Counted from the first letter of the stretch, positions 25,697 through 35,656 are shown. The stretch: 64,000 nt of DNA from an uncultured Bacteroidales bacterium (GCA_949294195.1 CASFGK010000014.1:96974-160973), one strand, 5' to 3'. The notes: generated by a model not told the origin, from the sequence alone. Numbers and translations: made by a program.

Positions 25697-25794
25697 TGAT
25701 TGCAGGATTATTTTTCTATTTGACTGTAAAATTAGTAAATTTAAACCGGTTTTCTGATACTGATACCGAATTCTGACATTTAATCTGATATACA

Positions 25795-27216
25795 ATGGAA
25801 AAAGAAATACGTGTCGAACACGACCTTCTCGGCAGCCGGGAGCTGCCTGCCGGTGCGCTGTATGGAATCCAGACATTGCGCGGCATCGAGAACTTTTCTA
25901 TCAGCCGTTTCAGGCTCGAATACTATCCTTCATTTATCAACGGTCTGGCTTATACCAAGATGGCAGCTGCGGACGCAAACCATCAGCTCGGTCTGCTTTC
26001 AGATGAGCAGTATTCCGGAATAAAAGCTGCCTGTGAGGATATACTGGCAGGGAAGTATCATGATGAATTTCCTGTGGATATGATTCAGGGAGGTGCCGGT
26101 ACCACTACCAATATGAATGCAAACGAAGTGATTGCGAACATCGCTCTGATGCACATGGGACACAATCCGGGAGAGTATGAGTACTGCTCGCCACATGATC
26201 ATGTGAACCGTTCCCAGTCCACCAATGACGCATACCCGACTGCCATACACATGGGGCTGTATGCCGGATATCTGGCTTTGCTGCCTCACCTGAAGGCTCT
26301 TGTCTCGGCGTTCCGCAAGAAAGGAGACGAGTTTTCCCGTATCGTCAAGATGGGACGTACACAGCTGGAAGATGCGGTGCCGATGACTCTCGGACAGACT
26401 TTCTACGGGTTTGCAAGCATACTTGAGAACGAGACTGTACATCTTGAAGAGGCCGCGGCGGATTTCCTGACCGTCAACCTGGGAGGAACAGCCATCGGTA
26501 CGGGAATATGCTCGGAGCCTGGCTATGCGGAAAAGGCGGTTGCCGCCCTTGCACGCATTACAGGATGGAAAATCAAGCTTGCAGACGACCTTGTAGGTGC
26601 GACTTCAGACACTTCATGTATGGTGGGATACATGTCGGCCCTGAAGCGTGTGGCTGTCAAACTGAGTAAAATATGCAACGACCTCCGTCTTCTGGCCAGC
26701 GGCCCGCGCTGCGGATTCGAGGAAATAAATCTGCCGGCCCGTCAGCCCGGATCATCGATAATGCCCGGCAAAGTGAATCCTGTCATTCCGGAAGTGGTCA
26801 GCCAGGTCGCGTTCAAAGTGATAGGAAACGAACTCTGTGTGACTATGGCAGGGGAGGCTTCACAGATGGAGCTGAATGCCATGGAACCTGTGATGGCACA
26901 GTGCTGTTTTGAGTCCGTAGATCTGATGAGCAATGCCTTCGATACGTTACGCACCCTCTGTGTAGAAGGAATTACCGCTAACCCGGAGCGGTGCCTGGCA
27001 GAAGTCCGTAACAGTATAGGCATAGTCACCGCCCTGAATCCGTACATAGGGTATGACCATTCGACCAGTATAGCCAAGAAAGCCCTTGAAACGGGGCGGA
27101 GCGTATATGATCTTGTCCTGGAGGAAGGTATACTTACCAGTGAGGATCTTGATACCATACTTGACCCTAAGAACATGATCAGGCCGGTAAAACTGGATAT
27201 CCGGGCACGGAAATGA
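25795..27216 (+). CDS. aspA: aspartate ammonia-lyase
   Basis: 473-aa member of the fumarase/aspartase superfamily, interconverting L-aspartate with fumarate plus ammonia in the cytoplasm. The superfamily signature GSSIMPGKVNP is at about residues 322-332. Aspartase-specific stretches include MGRTQLEDAVPMTLGQ (about 184-199), NMNANEVIAN and QSTNDAYPTA. In Bacteroidales it supplies fumarate for fumarate respiration. Flanked by a glutaredoxin-like gene on the other strand and an efflux operon downstream, with no evident operon partner. Confidence 0.95.
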   Translation: MEKEIRVEHDLLGSRELPAGALYGIQTLRGIENFSISRFRLEYYPSFINGLAYTKMAAADANHQLGLLSDEQYSGIKAACEDILAGKYHDEFPVDMIQGGAGTTTNMNANEVIANIALMHMGHNPGEYEYCSPHDHVNRSQSTNDAYPTAIHMGLYAGYLALLPHLKALVSAFRKKGDEFSRIVKMGRTQLEDAVPMTLGQTFYGFASILENETVHLEEAAADFLTVNLGGTAIGTGICSEPGYAEKAVAALARITGWKIKLADDLVGATSDTSCMVGYMSALKRVAVKLSKICNDLRLLASGPRCGFEEINLPARQPGSSIMPGKVNPVIPEVVSQVAFKVIGNELCVTMAGEASQMELNAMEPVMAQCCFESVDLMSNAFDTLRTLCVEGITANPERCLAEVRNSIGIVTALNPYIGYDHSTSIAKKALETGRSVYDLVLEEGILTSEDLDTILDPKNMIRPVKLDIRARK

Positions 27217-27238
27217 CGGGAGCCGGCTGTGCGGCATG

Positions 27239-27273
27239 AAATCCGGGAGGCATTTTGCCGGATGTCGGGATTT
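27239..27273 (+). terminator. possible terminator after aspA
   Basis: Nested inverted repeats: AAATCC (27239-27244) with GGATTT (27268-27273) around GGCA-TTT-TGCC (27249-27259), ending in a short T run. Imperfect, so moderate support. Confidence 0.4.
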
Positions 27274-27362
27274 GGTCGTCAGAATCCGTCCGTACGTCTA
27301 ATTAATTTCCGGTATAGGATGTGCTTCGATAACTTCGCAATCGGTTAGAAACAGTGTTACCG

Positions 27363-28727
27363 ATGAACAAGTTACAATACCTTTTGTCTGCATCTGCCGT
27401 CCTTGCCGTTTCCTTGTCCGGCTTGCCGGCAGATGCTCAGGAAGAAAGAACGGATGCGTGGACGCTTCAGGACTGTCTGGATTATGCGATGGAAAACAAC
27501 ATAACCCTCCGACAGAGCAGGATAACGGCAGAATCTTCGGCAATTGATGTCAAGACTGCAAAAGCCGCACTATTCCCGAGTCTCTCTTTCACGACCTCCC
27601 AAAGCCTCATAAACAGACCCTACCAGCAGTCAGGCAGTACGGTCAGCGGTACGGAAATACTCCGATCAGAGGGAAGTACGGGCTATACCGGCAATTACGG
27701 CCTTAACGCCCGTTGGACAATCTACAGTGGCGGGGCCAACCGCAAGACTATCAAACAGGAAGAACTGAATACCAGGATATCCGGTCTTGATGTTGAGGCT
27801 GCAGCCAATTCCATAGAGGAATCAATTACACAGATCTATGTGCAGATACTGTATGCGACGGAATCCGTAAATGTCAACAGGAATACTCTCGAAGTGAGCA
27901 TTGCGCAGTGCGGGAGAGGAAAACAGCTGATGGAAGCCGGCAGTCTGTCGAAGGCAGACTATGCACAGCTACAGGCACAGGTGAGCAGCGACAGATACCA
28001 GCTTGTCCTGTCGGAGACGACTTTGCAGGATTACAAACTGCAGCTGAAGCAGCTGCTTGAACTTGACATGGAATCCGAAATGGAACTGGCTGTGACAGAC
28101 ATATCGGAAGATAATGTATTGGCTCTCATACCGGATAAAAAAGAAGTATACAATGCGGCTCTGGGCATAAGGCCTGAGATTGAAAGCGGCAGGCTCAACG
28201 TCGAGATGTCGGAACTCAGTGTAGGCATCGCCAAGGCCGGAGCACTTCCGAATCTCAGCCTCAGTGCCGGAATAGGCACCAATCACACTACGGGAACGGA
28301 TTTTACTTTCACCGAGCAGATCAGGAACGGGTGGAACAATTCCATCGGACTTACGCTCAGCGTCCCGATATTCAGCAACAGACAGAACAAGAGTGCTGTA
28401 GAGAAGGCCCGTCTCCAGCAGCGTACAAGCGAACTTGACCTGCAGCAGGCACACAAGGATCTGTACAAGGCAATAGAAGGCTTCTGTCTGGATGCAGCCA
28501 GTTCGCAGTCCCAGTATCTGGCGGCGAAAGAGCAGGTGGAAAGTGCACAGACGAGCTATGATCTTGTAAACGAACAGTTCGGGCTGGGAATGAAGAATAC
28601 CGTGGAGCTCCTTACTGAAAAGAACAATCTGCTGAACGCCAGACAGCAGCTTCTTCAGGCGAAGTATATGGCTGTCCTGAGCAAGACCATGCTCCGCTTC
28701 TATGCTGGAGAGCCCTTAATCCTATAG
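27363..28727 (+). CDS. TolC-family outer-membrane efflux protein
   Basis: 454-aa outer-membrane factor with a signal peptide ending near ADAQ (residue 24). Two OEP helical repeats are visible: WTLQDCLDYAMENNITLRQS at the start, and the second with LNVEMSELSVGIAKAGALPNLSL near residue 280. NEQFGLGMKNTVELLTEKN is the typical late helix. I start at the ATG 27363; a GTG at 27354 is in frame. It heads a set with a MacA-like adaptor, MacB ATPase and permease, and two kinase/regulator pairs on the same strand. Confidence 0.92.
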   Translation: MNKLQYLLSASAVLAVSLSGLPADAQEERTDAWTLQDCLDYAMENNITLRQSRITAESSAIDVKTAKAALFPSLSFTTSQSLINRPYQQSGSTVSGTEILRSEGSTGYTGNYGLNARWTIYSGGANRKTIKQEELNTRISGLDVEAAANSIEESITQIYVQILYATESVNVNRNTLEVSIAQCGRGKQLMEAGSLSKADYAQLQAQVSSDRYQLVLSETTLQDYKLQLKQLLELDMESEMELAVTDISEDNVLALIPDKKEVYNAALGIRPEIESGRLNVEMSELSVGIAKAGALPNLSLSAGIGTNHTTGTDFTFTEQIRNGWNNSIGLTLSVPIFSNRQNKSAVEKARLQQRTSELDLQQAHKDLYKAIEGFCLDAASSQSQYLAAKEQVESAQTSYDLVNEQFGLGMKNTVELLTEKNNLLNARQQLLQAKYMAVLSKTMLRFYAGEPLIL

Positions 28728-28756
28728 ATTTTTGCAAATAAAGGAAAAGAGAGTAT

Positions 28757-29989
28757 ATGAAAAAGAAAACAAGAACCATTCTCTGGCTGACAGTCGCTGT
28801 CATTGCAGTCGCCGCCGTCATGACTTTATATCTGAAAGGCAAGTCAGCCAAGACGCCTCAACTTACGTATGAGATTGTAAATGTCGGTAGGAGCGATATT
28901 TCCAATACGGTGACCGCTACCGGGACCATAGAGCCTGTGACCGAAGTCGAAGTGGGAACCCAGGTGTCCGGCATTATAGACAAGATATATGTAGACTACA
29001 ACTCCATAGTGAAAGAAGGCCAGGTCATAGCCGAGATGGACAAGGTCACTCTGGAAAGCGAACTTGCTTCGGCGCGTGCGGCATACGACGGGAGCAAGGC
29101 AGAATATGAGTATCAGACCAGGCTTTACGAGAGAAACAAGCTCCTTCACGGAAAATCACTGATAAGCGACACGGACTATGAGCAGTCTGTCTATAATTTC
29201 GAAGTGGCCAAAAGTTCGTTCCATGGCAGCGAGGCCGCTCTTGCGAAGGCGGAACGCAACCTTTCGTATGCTACTATCACTTCCCCTATTGACGGAGTGG
29301 TGATAGACCGTGCTGTGGAAGAGGGGCAGACGGTTGCAGCCGGTTTTGAAACTCCGACGCTTTTCACCATAGCGGCAGACCTTACAAAGATGCAGGTCGT
29401 AGCTGATGTCGATGAGGCGGATATAGGAGGTGTGGCTGACGGACAGAGGGTGACTTTTACGGTAGATGCTTATCCTGAAGATATCTTCGAAGGCAAAGTG
29501 ACACAGATCCGCCTCGGAAGTTCCGACGGATCCTCGGCAGGCACATCAGCCAGCGAGAGTGTCGTCACATACGAAGTGGTCATATCGGCAGATAATCCGG
29601 AACTCAAACTGAAACCTCGTCTTACCGCCAATATCTCCATTTACACCATTGACCGTCCGGGAGTACTGAGTGTGCCTGCCAAAGCGTTGAGGTTCAGCCC
29701 GGAGCTTCCTGTTGTCGGGGAAGGGACCGTTATCCGAGACTGCGAGGCTCCGAACAAGGTCTGGACTCTTTCCGGAAATACTTTCACGGCACATGCTGTC
29801 ACGCCTGGTCTCAGCAACGGTGTAATGACAGAAATCATTGACGGGATAGAAGAAGGTACCGGGATTGTTGCAGGAGTGGAATTCAACATCCCTGAAAGAG
29901 GTCCGAAGGGGGCTGCCGGCGAGAGGAGTCCGTTTATGCCGGGGCCTCCGGGAAGTAATGGAAAAGACGGAAATAAAAATGAAAGGTAA
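28757..29989 (+). CDS. MacA-like periplasmic adaptor
   Basis: 410-aa membrane fusion protein with an N-terminal membrane helix (about residues 7-27). Lipoyl domain halves are seen at VEVGTQVSGIIDKIYVDYN and TSPIDGVVIDRAVEEGQTV, with a coiled-coil hairpin between (about 95-160); a beta-barrel and membrane-proximal domain follow. The Pro/Gly-rich tail FMPGPPGSNGKDG is unusual. It connects TolC to the MacB-type permease encoded two genes on. Confidence 0.92.
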   Translation: MKKKTRTILWLTVAVIAVAAVMTLYLKGKSAKTPQLTYEIVNVGRSDISNTVTATGTIEPVTEVEVGTQVSGIIDKIYVDYNSIVKEGQVIAEMDKVTLESELASARAAYDGSKAEYEYQTRLYERNKLLHGKSLISDTDYEQSVYNFEVAKSSFHGSEAALAKAERNLSYATITSPIDGVVIDRAVEEGQTVAAGFETPTLFTIAADLTKMQVVADVDEADIGGVADGQRVTFTVDAYPEDIFEGKVTQIRLGSSDGSSAGTSASESVVTYEVVISADNPELKLKPRLTANISIYTIDRPGVLSVPAKALRFSPELPVVGEGTVIRDCEAPNKVWTLSGNTFTAHAVTPGLSNGVMTEIIDGIEEGTGIVAGVEFNIPERGPKGAAGERSPFMPGPPGSNGKDGNKNER

Positions 29990-30728
29990 GAAAGTAATAG
30001 AACTGCAGGATATCCGACGTAATTTCCAGGTCGGTGACGAGACTGTCCATGCCCTCAGGGGCGTGTCTTTCTCGATAGAAGAAGGGGAGTTCGTGACCAT
30101 AATGGGAAGTTCGGGTTCCGGAAAATCGACATTGCTCAACATTCTCGGCTGTCTGGATACTCCGACTTCAGGGGAATATCTTCTGGACGGTATTCCGGTC
30201 AGGACAATGAGCAAGTCCCAGCGTGCGCGTCTGCGCAACCGGAAAATCGGATTCGTTTTCCAGAACTACAACCTTCTGGCAAAAACTACAGCTGTAGAGA
30301 ATGTGGAACTCCCTCTTATGTACAACAGCAAAGTGTCTTCCTCCGAGAGACGCAGGAGGGCTGTAGATGCACTCGTTGCGGTAGGTCTGGGAGACAGGCT
30401 GGAACACCGTTCCAACCAGATGTCCGGAGGACAGATGCAGAGAGTGGCTATTGCCAGGGCGCTGGTGAATGACCCTGCTGTCATCCTTGCTGATGAGGCG
30501 ACAGGAAACCTTGATACCAGGACATCGTTCGATATTCTCGTCCTCTTCCAGAAGCTACATGCGGAAGGACGTACGATAATTTTCGTTACGCACAATCCCG
30601 ATATTGCACAGTACAGCAGCCGGAATATCCGCCTGCGTGACGGCCATATCATCGAAGACAGGAGCAACTCCGATATTCTTTCGGCAGCAGAGACGCTCTC
30701 GGCTCTTCCGGTAAACGATGATGAATGA
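29979..30728 (+). CDS. MacB-type ABC exporter ATPase (LolD-like)
   Basis: 249-aa ATPase with Walker A GSSGSGKST, signature MSGGQMQRVAIARALV, Walker B VILADEATGNLD and the H-loop VTHNPD. E. coli MacB is one polypeptide; here ATPase and permease are separate, as in many MacB/LolCDE-type mechanotransmission systems. I start at the ATG 29979, which overlaps the adaptor stop by 11 bases; an in-frame ATG at 29958 is possible. The 3' end overlaps the permease start. Confidence 0.92.
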   Translation: MKGKKVIELQDIRRNFQVGDETVHALRGVSFSIEEGEFVTIMGSSGSGKSTLLNILGCLDTPTSGEYLLDGIPVRTMSKSQRARLRNRKIGFVFQNYNLLAKTTAVENVELPLMYNSKVSSSERRRRAVDALVAVGLGDRLEHRSNQMSGGQMQRVAIARALVNDPAVILADEATGNLDTRTSFDILVLFQKLHAEGRTIIFVTHNPDIAQYSSRNIRLRDGHIIEDRSNSDILSAAETLSALPVNDDE

Positions 30729-31962
30729 AACCCCAAAAACCATGAATATTGCCAATCTTTTTAAAATAGCATTCAGGGCTTTGGTAAACAACAAGATGCG
30801 TGCATTTCTCACAATGCTCGGCATCATTATAGGCGTGGCATCCGTCATCACGATGATAGCCATCGGCCAAGGTTCCAAGAAAAGCATCAGTGACCAGATT
30901 TCGGAGATGGGTTCCAACATCATAATGATTCATCCGGGCGGAGAGCGTCGCGGCGGTGTACGTATGGACCCTTCCGAGATGCAGACACTTAAGGTGGAGA
31001 ATTATGAGACACTTCGCGATGAATGCGTATATTTGTCGGGAATCAGTCCTAACGTCTCCTCTTCCGGCCAGCTTGTCAGCGGAAACAGCAACTATCCGTC
31101 TTCCATTTCAGGAGTAGGTACAGAGTATCTGGATATCAGGCAGCTTAAAATCGAAGACGGGGTCATGTTCACCGAAGCCGACATACATTCTTCGGCAAAA
31201 GTATGTGTGATAGGCAAGACCATCGCGGACAATCTTTTCCCTGACGGGAGCAATCCAATCGGAAGGACTATACGCTTCAATCAGGTGCCTTTCAAGGTTA
31301 TCGGAGTGTTGCAGTCAAAGGGTTACAATTCCATGGGCATGGACCAGGACGATATTGTCCTGGCGCCATATACCACTGTAATGAAGCGTCTTCTTGCCGT
31401 TACATATCTTGAAGGCATTTTCGCCTCCGCTCTCAGCGAGGATATGACGGATTATGCTTCGGAGGAAATAACCCGGATTCTCCGCAGGGAACATAAACTG
31501 AAAGATACGGATCCGGATGATTTCGAAATCCGGAGTACACAGGAACTGAGCGAGATGCTCAATACTACCACAGACCTGATGACTACTCTGCTTGCGTGCA
31601 TTGCCGGGATTTCCCTGATAGTCGGTGGAATCGGCATAATGAACATAATGTATGTATCCGTAACGGAGCGCACCAAGGAAATCGGTCTGAGGATGTCTGT
31701 AGGTGCGAGAGGGATTGACATTCTCAGCCAGTTCCTGATAGAATCAGTCCTTATAAGCATAACGGGAGGCGTTATCGGTGTCCTGGTAGGCTGCGGTGCC
31801 AGTTTCGCGGTCAAATGGATAGCACACTGGCCCGTATTCATACAGACATGGAGCGTGATTCTTTCTTTTGCCGTATGTACTCTGACCGGTGTATTCTTCG
31901 GCTGGTATCCTGCCAAGAAAGCTTCGGATCTGGATCCTATAGATGCCCTCAGATACGAATAG
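30718..31962 (+). CDS. MacB-type ABC permease
   Basis: 414-aa permease with four helices: one near the N-terminus (MRAFLTMLGIIIGVASVIT), a large periplasmic MacB core domain (about residues 55-280), and three C-terminal helices (FtsX-like domain, GIGIMNIMYVSVTERTKEIGLRMSVGA). Such permeases drive periplasmic substrates through TolC by conformational change instead of transporting across the inner membrane. A second possible start is the ATG at 30742. Overlaps the ATPase gene by 11 bases. Confidence 0.92.
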   Translation: MMNETPKTMNIANLFKIAFRALVNNKMRAFLTMLGIIIGVASVITMIAIGQGSKKSISDQISEMGSNIIMIHPGGERRGGVRMDPSEMQTLKVENYETLRDECVYLSGISPNVSSSGQLVSGNSNYPSSISGVGTEYLDIRQLKIEDGVMFTEADIHSSAKVCVIGKTIADNLFPDGSNPIGRTIRFNQVPFKVIGVLQSKGYNSMGMDQDDIVLAPYTTVMKRLLAVTYLEGIFASALSEDMTDYASEEITRILRREHKLKDTDPDDFEIRSTQELSEMLNTTTDLMTTLLACIAGISLIVGGIGIMNIMYVSVTERTKEIGLRMSVGARGIDILSQFLIESVLISITGGVIGVLVGCGASFAVKWIAHWPVFIQTWSVILSFAVCTLTGVFFGWYPAKKASDLDPIDALRYE

Positions 31963-32006
31963 GGCGGAAACCGTAAAATTCAGTAATTTTATAAGAAAAA
32001 TACAGT

Positions 32007-33080
32007 ATGGAACCTCAGAAATTCAGCATACGTTTCGTTGAGCCGATGATTCACATTCTTGTCTGGGCCCTGTTTTTCGGTTTCCCTCTCCTCATGGTGA
32101 CCAACGAGCTGTCAGGGACAGAATGGTCGAGGGTGCTGCACCACAGTATCGTCCCGTTTTTTTTCTGCATTGTCTTCTATATGAATTACTGCATTTTCAT
32201 TCCCAGACTGCTTTTCAGGGAAAGGACGATGACTTGGGTGATGCTCAATCTGGCACTCATTGTTCTGTCCGGAGTCCTGATGCAGGTATTGCATATGTGT
32301 CTTGCCCCGCCGAAACCGCTGCATGAGATGCCGCGCTTCAGACTTAATCCCGGAATCCTGTTTTTACTCAGAGACGTATTTTCCCTGGCTCTGGTGATAG
32401 GAGTTGCTGTTTCCGTACAGCTCGGCCGCAGGTGGCTGAAGTCGGAGGACTCCAGAAAAGAGGCCGAACGGCTCAGAATCGAAGCCGAACGCGGGAGGAC
32501 GGAAGCGGAACTCAAGAATCTGCGGAACCAGCTGAATCCGCATTTCCTGCTCAATACACTTAACAACATATACGCTCTGATAGCTTTTGACCGGGATAAG
32601 GCGCAGTCTGCCGTATCTGAGTTGGGCAGGCTTCTCGGATATGTACTCTATGACAACCAGCAGGAAAAAGTCCCTCTCGGAAAAGAGGTCTCGTTTATAA
32701 AGAATTATATTGCTCTGATGAGAATCCGCCTGACTTCGGACGTGTATCTGGAAACCAATATAGAAATATCTGACGACAGCATGACGGAAATTTCACCTAT
32801 GCTATTCATCTCTTTGATAGAAAATGCATTCAAGCACGGGATATCTTCGTCAGGGAAAAGCCGTATCATAATCAGTCTCCTTGAAAATGAAAAGGAAATA
32901 CGGTGTGATATCTTGAACAGCTGTCATCCGAAACCCGTAAGCGACAAGAGCGGCTCCGGTATAGGTCTGGATTCTCTTTCCAAAAGACTGGAACTGCTTT
33001 ATCCGGGGAAATACGAATGGAGCTACGGAGTGGACAGTTCCGGGAAGGAATACCGCTCTCTGTTGATTATAAAGAAGTAA
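32007..33080 (+). CDS. LytS/YehU-type sensor histidine kinase, first of two
   Basis: 357-aa kinase with four predicted membrane helices (about residues 17-135), no periplasmic sensor domain of note, a coiled-coil linker rich in Glu and Arg (about 148-172), then the His_kinase domain NQLNPHFLLNTLNNIY with phospho-acceptor His179 and a short ATPase domain (ENAFKHGI, GSGIGLDSLSKRL). It lies 44 bases after the permease gene and 18-21 bases before its response regulator. A TAATTTTA near-match to the -7 box sits in the gap, so it could also be transcribed on its own. Confidence 0.92.
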   Translation: MEPQKFSIRFVEPMIHILVWALFFGFPLLMVTNELSGTEWSRVLHHSIVPFFFCIVFYMNYCIFIPRLLFRERTMTWVMLNLALIVLSGVLMQVLHMCLAPPKPLHEMPRFRLNPGILFLLRDVFSLALVIGVAVSVQLGRRWLKSEDSRKEAERLRIEAERGRTEAELKNLRNQLNPHFLLNTLNNIYALIAFDRDKAQSAVSELGRLLGYVLYDNQQEKVPLGKEVSFIKNYIALMRIRLTSDVYLETNIEISDDSMTEISPMLFISLIENAFKHGISSSGKSRIIISLLENEKEIRCDILNSCHPKPVSDKSGSGIGLDSLSKRLELLYPGKYEWSYGVDSSGKEYRSLLIIKK

Positions 33081-33101
33081 ATGTTCTAATGATGCAAGGT
33101 G

Positions 33102-33827
33102 ATGTTGTTGAAATGTGCCATAACAGATGATGAGCCGCTTGCTCTTGACCTTCTGGAAAGTTATGTCCGGAAAACTCCTTCTCTTGAGCTTGTGGGGAAA
33201 TACCGCAGTGCGGTCGAGGCCCTTTCCGGTCTTAAGGAAAACCCTGCGGACCTGCTTTTCCTGGACATTCAGATGCCTGAACTGGATGGAATCGGATTGT
33301 CTGAAATGATACCGGCTTCGACAAGAATCGTTTTTACGACAGCGTTCGGAAACTATGCCCTGGAAGGCTATAGGGTCAATGCTCTTGACTATCTTCTCAA
33401 GCCTGTTTCATATCAGGATTTCATGCGATCCGTGAACAAGGCCCTTGAATGGTTCGGAATCGCCAGAAAGGCGGCCGGAAATGCGGTATCCGGGCCTGAT
33501 GTCAAAGACTGCCTGTATGTGAAAAGCGAATACAGGCTTGTCCGCATTCCGTTCGGCAGCATACTTTACATAGAAGGGCTTAAAGACTATGTCAAATTCT
33601 ATATGGATTCTTCAGACTCTCCGGTACTTTCACTGATGAGCCTGAAAAATCTCGAAGAAGTGCTTCCCAAAGACAGATTTCTGAGAGTCCACCGGTCGTT
33701 TATTGTCAGTCTCGCAGGAATAAGGGCCATTGACAGGGGACGCATAATCATGGACAAAGGCGTTATCCCTATAGGTGATACATACAGGGAGGCGGTACAG
33801 AAACTTATAGGAAACGATTTGGTGTGA
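33102..33827 (+). CDS. LytTR-family response regulator, first of two
   Basis: 241-aa DNA-binding regulator. The receiver domain has acidic pocket Asp9-Asp10, phospho-acceptor Asp55 in LLFLDIQMPELDG, and LKPVS with the conserved Lys. The C-terminal LytTR domain (about 135-240) has LYIEGLKDYVKFYM and FLRVHRSFIVS. The ATG at 33102 is preferred to the in-frame GTG at 33099. It should be phosphorylated by the kinase encoded just upstream and probably controls the adjacent efflux genes (inference). Its stop TGA shares its A with the next kinase's ATG. Confidence 0.92.
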   Translation: MLLKCAITDDEPLALDLLESYVRKTPSLELVGKYRSAVEALSGLKENPADLLFLDIQMPELDGIGLSEMIPASTRIVFTTAFGNYALEGYRVNALDYLLKPVSYQDFMRSVNKALEWFGIARKAAGNAVSGPDVKDCLYVKSEYRLVRIPFGSILYIEGLKDYVKFYMDSSDSPVLSLMSLKNLEEVLPKDRFLRVHRSFIVSLAGIRAIDRGRIIMDKGVIPIGDTYREAVQKLIGNDLV

Positions 33828-34903
33828 TGAAATTAACCGACAAGCATAGACAGAAGGACAATGCTGCCATAGTCAACATTCTGATATGGATAGTCATATT
33901 ATGCCTTCCGTATCTGGCATATACATCCGGTGCACGTATCAGCACATTCACCGACTATCTTATGCTGCTCAGGCTTCCGCTTACGGTTGTTGCGGTATAT
34001 TATGCGAATTACTATTTCCTGGTTCAGAAATTCCTGCTGAAAGACAGACTATGGCTCTTCATCGGCAGCAATGTCATGCTGATAGTACTTATGCTGGCTT
34101 TTGAAAGGATCACGGCCTTGCCTGTGCCTGAGAGGCCTCCCGGACCCGGACATCCGGACGCACCGGTGCCGTCTTCCGGAATCATGGCTTTCCTTCCGAT
34201 GCATTTCCTGTTCGTGAATACTCTTCTGTATCTGTGCGCATTGGGAGCGGCAGTCGTGTTCAGGATGATAGGATGGTGGTATGAAGAAGAAAAAAGAAGG
34301 ACGGAGCAGGAACACAGTCATGTCAGGGTGGAACTGCAGAATCTCAAGAACCAGCTGAATCCGCATTTCCTGTTCAATACCCTGAACAACATATACTCTT
34401 ATATCGGTACCGATGCCGATCATGCAAGACATTCCCTTGACAGTCTGTGTGAACTGTTGAGATACGCTTTGTACCGGAGTGAGAGGCCCAAGGTACATTT
34501 GCAGGAAGAGGTGGATTTCATCCGGGACTATATCTCCCTTGCCGGAGAAAGACTTCCTGAAGACACCGACCTTTCCGTAGAACTGCCTGAGTCCCCTTCG
34601 GATGTCTTCATCGCTCCGATGCTTTTTATCGTGCCTGTAGAGAATGCTTTCAAGTATGGCGTCAAGGCAGGGGAGTCGTCTTTCATCCATATATCCTTAA
34701 AGGAACAGGACAGGAAAGTGATATGCAATGTCGAAAACAGCTATTACACGGATTCCGTTTCCGCAAAGTCGGCAGATGCGGGAATCGGTATTGAAAACAT
34801 GTGCAGGAGACTTGAAATACTCTATAACGGACATTATACCTTCCGGTATGGGGTCATGGACAATGAAAAATACTATTCATATCTGGAAATTGAACTAATG
34901 TAA
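33827..34903 (+). CDS. LytS/YehU-type sensor histidine kinase, second of two
   Basis: 358-aa paralogue of the 32007-33080 kinase. It has four membrane helices (about 15-150), with a Pro/Gly-rich external loop (ERPPGPGHPDAPVP, about residues 101-115) absent from the first copy, and the kinase core NQLNPHFLFNTLNNIY with His180. The ATPase part has ENAFKYGV and DAGIGIENMCRRL. Starts at the ATG overlapping the upstream stop (TGATG). The distinct loop suggests a different signal from the first kinase. Confidence 0.92.
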   Translation: MKLTDKHRQKDNAAIVNILIWIVILCLPYLAYTSGARISTFTDYLMLLRLPLTVVAVYYANYYFLVQKFLLKDRLWLFIGSNVMLIVLMLAFERITALPVPERPPGPGHPDAPVPSSGIMAFLPMHFLFVNTLLYLCALGAAVVFRMIGWWYEEEKRRTEQEHSHVRVELQNLKNQLNPHFLFNTLNNIYSYIGTDADHARHSLDSLCELLRYALYRSERPKVHLQEEVDFIRDYISLAGERLPEDTDLSVELPESPSDVFIAPMLFIVPVENAFKYGVKAGESSFIHISLKEQDRKVICNVENSYYTDSVSAKSADAGIGIENMCRRLEILYNGHYTFRYGVMDNEKYYSYLEIELM

Positions 34904-34914
34904 TTTTATCAGTT

Positions 34915-35649
34915 ATGCGTTGTATTGTTATTGATGATGAGAAACCGGCCGTAGACCTGATATGCAGTTATGTTTCTAAAGTGCCTTTTCTTGAGCTTGC
35001 CGGATCATTCACAGATCTCGGCAGTGCCGTATCCTTTATCATGTCGGAATCTGTAGATCTGGTTTTTTCTGACATAGAGCTCAATTCGGACATAAACGGA
35101 ATCCAGTTCATCAAAAGCCTGCCTGATCCGCCGATGGTGATTTTCATATCCGCCTTTGACCGGTTCGCTGTGGACAGTTATGCCCTCGACGCTGTAGATT
35201 ATCTGATGAAACCTGTGTCTAAGGAACGTTTTTTCAGTGCGGTGAACAAAGCATTCAGACATTTGAATACAAAGAAATTCCCCAATCATGATACTGCAGC
35301 GGACAACCATGCCTTTCCGGAAATTCCTGCAGTCAAAGACGGTTTCATATTCATAAAGACTGAAAACCGGTTTGTGAAAATATTCTATTCGGAAATACTT
35401 TTTATCAAAGGATACGGAGACTATATCAAGGTATACCTTACTGACGACCGTGTCATCCTTTCCCTGCAGAGCCTGAACAGACTTGAAGCAAGGCTTCCGG
35501 ACAATAACTTTGTCAGAGTGCACAGATCTTTCATAATAGCATTGGACAAGATATCGGAAATCGAAAACAAAAGGATCAGGATCGGCAATGAGATCATTCC
35601 GATTAGCGAGAGTTATACGGACAGTTTTTTCAACAGGGTACTGCCGTGA
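34915..35649 (+). CDS. LytTR-family response regulator, second of two
   Basis: 244-aa regulator, receiver with Asp7-Asp8 and phospho-acceptor Asp53 in LVFSDIELNSD, then a LytTR DNA-binding domain (FIKGYGDYIKVYL, FVRVHRSFIIA). The loop after Asp53 lacks the usual MP dipeptide and carries LNSD, unlike its paralogue. It follows the second kinase by 11 bases and ends the plus-strand run that began at 27.4 kb; the next gene converges from the other strand seven bases on. Confidence 0.92.
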   Translation: MRCIVIDDEKPAVDLICSYVSKVPFLELAGSFTDLGSAVSFIMSESVDLVFSDIELNSDINGIQFIKSLPDPPMVIFISAFDRFAVDSYALDAVDYLMKPVSKERFFSAVNKAFRHLNTKKFPNHDTAADNHAFPEIPAVKDGFIFIKTENRFVKIFYSEILFIKGYGDYIKVYLTDDRVILSLQSLNRLEARLPDNNFVRVHRSFIIALDKISEIENKRIRIGNEIIPISESYTDSFFNRVLP

Positions 35650-35656
35650 TTCCTGA

